A stretch of 37,687 nucleotides of DNA from JAAYZX01 sp040770645 (lineage in GTDB: Bacteria > Actinomycetota > Thermoleophilia > RBG-16-64-13). Below are positions 34,660-37,687 of this stretch, in pieces; positions within the stretch are counted from its first letter, which is position 1; each line of letters begins with the position of its first letter. The notes beneath the pieces are model-generated. The model searched no databases, was not told where the DNA came from, and saw only the letters and a list, made by a program, of their open reading frames with translations. The DNA is taken from assembly GCA_040770645.1 (NCBI GenBank), contig JAXGIS010000015.1, positions 1-37,687 of the forward strand, written 5' to 3'. The position numbers and the translations under genes were made by a program.

Positions 34660-35523
34660 TCACACCTTCTCCCCGATCTTCTCCGCCAGCCAAGCCTCCC
34701 CGCAGGAAAAACAACACCATCACAAGCAGTGCAAATGACACCACATCTTTGTACGAGAGTGGAGATGTAATAGCAGCCAGCGTTTTTACAACCCCAATGA
34801 GCAGGCCACCGAGCACTGCACCTTTGAGGCTTCCCCAACCACCCACGATCGTGGCGCTAAACCCTTAAGCATGGCCATGAAGCCCATCCCCGTGGTGACT
34901 ATCATGATCGGCCCAACCAAGAAACCAGCGCACCCAGCCATTACAGCAGCAGTGCAGAAAACCAGCATCTTCACGGTCCACTCTAATGCCCATCATCTGT
35001 GCCGCCTCAGCGTCTGAGCCGCGGCCTGCACACGAAATCCAATCTTTGTCTTGCTTAGTATGAGTCCAAGAAGTACCGTAATGAGAACAATGGTGAAGAC
35101 AATAATCACCAGCGAGTGAGGTAGAATTTTTGCACCGAGAATGCTTAGTGGTTTATTGCCAAAGAAGAGGATGAATCAATGGATATGGTCCCCATATCAA
35201 CATGGCAACATTCTGAATCACCGATAGCGTACCCAAATAGCCATGGTGGTAGTAAGTAGATGTCTATTTCAATGGGTAAAAGACGGCTTTTGTAAATATC
35301 AACCTACGCCCACCATACATATTGCTACAAGCACAAATGAAACCACTAGATTAAATTTCAAATTAACACTGAATGTGACACCGAGATATGCTCCAATAAT
35401 CACCCATTCACCGTGAGCAAAATTGAGAACGTTCGCTGAGCTGGCGACAAGGGTGAAGCCGAGCGCTACAAGAGCATATACGCAGCCTATCGCTATCCCG
35501 CTGACGAGAAGTTGAACAAACAT
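34660..35523 (-). pseudogene. livH: Branched-chain amino acid ABC permease LivH, frame-broken
   Basis: ATG 35523 starts MFVQLLVSGIAIGCVYALVA, then NVLNFAHGEWVIIGAYLGV, the LivH hallmark. After about 35300 the frame is lost. Further pieces follow in other frames: GYLGTLSVIQNVAMLIWGPY, SKTKIGFRVQAAAQ, MKMLVFCTAAVMAGCAGFLV, MGGWGSLKGAVLGGLLIGVV, KDVVSFALLVMVLFFLR and an end KIGEKV. The part between 35000 and 35400 is clearly more AT-rich than the rest of the operon. At least five breaks. Confidence 0.72.
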
Positions 35524-35602
35524 AGGCCACCCAATCTGTTCGGCTGTCGATGCAGGAAATGCCGGAGCGGCTTGACGCCACTCCGGCATTCTGAGCCAGC
35601 AG

Positions 35603-36828
35603 CTACTGAATAACGAGAGTCTCCACTGGAACCAACTGCAGATTCTCGATCTTGAGAATCATAGCTTGACGACCCCCGTCGCCATTGGGCGCGAAGGTCC
35701 ATGTGTTACCCATGCCTTTACGGTCTTTGATTTTCCAGAGGAAGTCGGCTACGGCTTGTGGTGTGTCGGCCCCAGCTTTGATAGCGTCGGCAACCATCAT
35801 GACGCCATCGTAGTACTCACCGGCTGAGGAATCGGCTTCCATATTAAATTTAGCCTTGTATTTAGCAGCCCATTCTTTAGAGTGCTCTGCGAGTGTCGGC
35901 ACAGCCGACTGTAGCCCGTACACGCCTTCGGTCTCATCGGCCGTCATCAGCTTCAGAGTTGTTGGCAACACACCGGCCGGCGAGATGAGCAGTTGATAAG
36001 TCATACCTAGTTGTTTGGCCTGCTTCATCAGGAGCGCTTGGACCGTAGGTTGGTTGCCACTGATCACTACTTCCGCGCCCGCCTGCTGCATTTTGAGCAA
36101 CTGAGCAGAAAGATCTTTGTCGTCCACACCAGCTGCTTCCTCGGCCACCAGCGTCTGGCCCGCTTCCTGGAAAGCAGCATCGGTCACGGCCTTCCACCCT
36201 TTGCCGTACTCGTCGTTAGCATAGATGAGGCCTATCTTCTTACCCTCGCCAAAGCCCTTCATGGCGTACTGGGCAGCTGCTTTGGCCATCACGCCATCGG
36301 TTGTGCGAATACGGAATAGCCAGCCGCTGTTGTTCTCAGTCAAGTTGGCGCTGGACGCACCAGTAAGGGCAGGTATGGCATTCTCTTTGATGATGTCAAG
36401 CTGAGCGGCAACGAAGGCGCTCAGGGTCGTATCCATGATAGCTATGGGCTTGGCAGCAACCACCCGGTTGTAGGCATTAATTGCACCGGTCTGCTCTGAT
36501 CCCGTGTCTTCTATCACAAGGTTGATGGTCTTGCCATTGATGCCGCCAGCGGCATTGATCTCCTCGACCGCCATTTTCACCCCATTGACAAGTGGCGATT
36601 CCGGCGAGGCGTACTTGCCCGTCAGAAGCCGACGACCATACCCAGCGTTACGGTGCCCTTCTCCTCCGCTGTGGTGGCTGTAGTATCACCACCGCCAACG
36701 GTAGTCGCGCTACCCGCGGTTGTCACCGCCCCCGTGGTAGTGGTGGCACCCCCACATCCCGCCACAATCAACACCATTGCTGTGGCCAACACCAGAAGTA
36801 CAAGGACCAGACTCTTTCGCTCGCTCAC
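35603..36828 (-). CDS. livJ: Branched-chain amino acid-type substrate-binding lipoprotein, one frameshift
   Basis: About 408 residues when repaired. The signal segment SLVLVLLVLATAMVLIVAGC has a lipobox, followed by a Thr/Gly-rich linker. The type I periplasmic-binding fold is clear: NGVKMAVEEINAAGGINGK, NLVIEDTGSEQTGAINAYNR, and YANDEYGKGWKAVTDAAFQE. The hinge and C-lobe end GGRQAMILKIENLQLVPVET. In Gram-positive cells it would be lipid-anchored outside the membrane and feed LivHM. One missing C near 36624 puts TGKYASPESPLVNG out of frame; adding it joins GMVVGFLTGKYA. AAGGGGG precedes ATG 36828. The ligand could be branched-chain amino acids or another solute, as this family is broad. Confidence 0.85.
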
Positions 36829-36957
36829 ATTTCCCCCTTCCCCACGCTAGTTGCAAGAATCCCCATGAGTGATGTGCTCACGACTCGCTATCAGGCTCCT
36901 CAAGGATGCTTACTAGACAACACCTCCTAACTCAGCTGCGTTTTCTCCCCCGCCACG

Positions 36958-37687
36958 TCATTGGCCAGCTTTGGCGTCGTAAGCTTTCTCCAGGTATTCC
37001 GACAGGTAGAAGACAGGAGGGCCCTGGGAAGCGCGGCGGTACTGCGTGACACATGACGGCCCGCCGGTGATGATGGCCTCAGCCCCCGCCGCTCGGAAGC
37101 CTTCCAGCCGACGCTCCAGAATGGTATCGGAGAGCTCGGGCTGCGTCAGCAGGATCGCTCCCGCGCCACCACAGCAGCCCGGCTCCAACGTTGACTCGAC
37201 TAGCGTGGTGCCGGGTATAGCACGGATGAGGTTTCGTGGCGCCTCGATGACACCTTCATGGTGGCGTAGGATGACACGGATCATGCCAAGCCAACCACAC
37301 CAGGCAGATGGCCGGGGCTCTCGATGCCCAATTGGTCCAGGTACACGGCGATATCCACCACGCGCTCAGCCAGCGCGTGCATCTCCCTCTCCTCCGGTAA
37401 ACCCGCAAAAAGCTCCGGAAGGTGCTTCAGATGAGAAGCACAGCTCGACTCGTCCACCACTATTCTCCCCGACGTGTGCCGCAGTATGGACAAATTACGA
37501 CGAGCTAACGCCCTGGCACCCTCAATGTCCCCGGCTGAGTGGCAGGGTAGTCCACAACAGACCACTTTGGGCAGGCTTACCCGTACCCCATTGCGGTGAA
37601 GCACGCGCCAAGTGGCAAGGGCTGCACGACTGTAAAGGTTGTTCTTGGCACAACCCAAGAAATAGACGACATCGTCTCGTGGCGCCA
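36958..37687 (-). CDS. CCG-domain Fe-S oxidoreductase (GlpC/GlcF/HdrB-like), partial
   Basis: The frame is open to the right edge, so the N-terminus, probably with 4Fe-4S ferredoxin motifs, is missing. Two CCG modules are visible. The first has YFLGCAKNNLYSR and KVVCCGLPCHSAGDIEGARA; the second has HDPCH, RHHEGVIEAPRNLIRAI, and ESTLEPGCCGGAGAI. These Cys-rich modules bind Fe-S clusters in HdrB, GlpC, GlcF and LutA-type proteins, which pass electrons from hydroxy-acid or disulfide redox reactions. Two small frame changes flank HDPCH (near 37285 and 37270). Just upstream of livJ, it could serve oxidation of a hydroxy acid taken up by the transporter, in keeping with a LarA-like gene at the far end. 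Confidence 0.75.

Noticed and set aside
1..37687. tRNA, rRNA or CRISPR arrays
   Set aside because: No regularly spaced repeats, no tRNA T-arm with matching acceptor stem, and no rRNA stretches were found by eye; a tRNA/Infernal scan would be more sensitive.

Overview
The window is high-GC DNA, roughly 60% G+C by eye, with mostly short gaps between genes and frequent GTG/TTG starts. Several genes point to a Gram-positive cell of the Actinomycetota lineage: an LPXTG protein with a class E sortase, a secreted CAP protein with S-layer-homology repeats on a Thr-rich stalk, a UBP-type zinc finger, an MMPL exporter, and SOS boxes of the GAAC-N4-GTTC type. An Fe-S flavin oxidoreductase, a flavodiiron protein and a CCG-type Fe-S protein suggest an anaerobic or microaerophilic life. 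This assignment is inference; there is no rRNA or other phylogenetic marker here.

Layout. 1-10 kb: the 3' end of an OYE/GltD-type oxidoreductase; a non-coding stretch; a UBP zinc-finger gene divergent from an Atg22-like MFS gene; a probable operon of an EamA transporter, an ANKH/MATE-like transporter and an alpha-oxoamine-synthase-family PLP enzyme; and a convergent second MFS gene. 9.5-13 kb: two small conserved proteins, the CAP-SLH protein and a broken carboxymuconolactone-decarboxylase-family gene. 13.1-17.7 kb: a promoter, tetR and an MMPL exporter, closed by a perfect 19-bp hairpin, then a flavodiiron gene. 17.7-20.5 kb: badly frame-broken genes for a YbfB-like MFS protein, a YgjP/DUF45 metallohydrolase and a PPC/DUF296 protein. 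20.5-25.2 kb: a DUF3465-like lipoprotein, a DUF5362-like membrane protein, and a surface module of acidic LPXTG protein, class E sortase and one polypeptide that joins an ECF sigma factor to its membrane anti-sigma factor. 25.2-30.3 kb: two LexA-type boxes and dnaE2, whose reading frame contains a complete guanidinium exporter gene (gdx) on the opposite strand. 30.9-37.7 kb, minus strand: a CCG-domain Fe-S protein, a livJHMGF transporter and a LarA-like (DUF2088) protein, many of them frame-broken.

At least six of the frameshifts are repaired by adding one base to a short run of identical bases (positions near 5815, 7569, 7833, 16900, 22588 and 36624). This pattern fits sequencing or assembly deletions better than real decay, although the dense breaks at 17.9-20.2 kb and 31-35.3 kb could be either. 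The two strongest leads are the gdx gene nested antisense inside dnaE2, with its ligand-site residues intact, and the sigma/anti-sigma fusion that also carries an internal Shine-Dalgarno and start codon beside its sortase-surface-protein partners.
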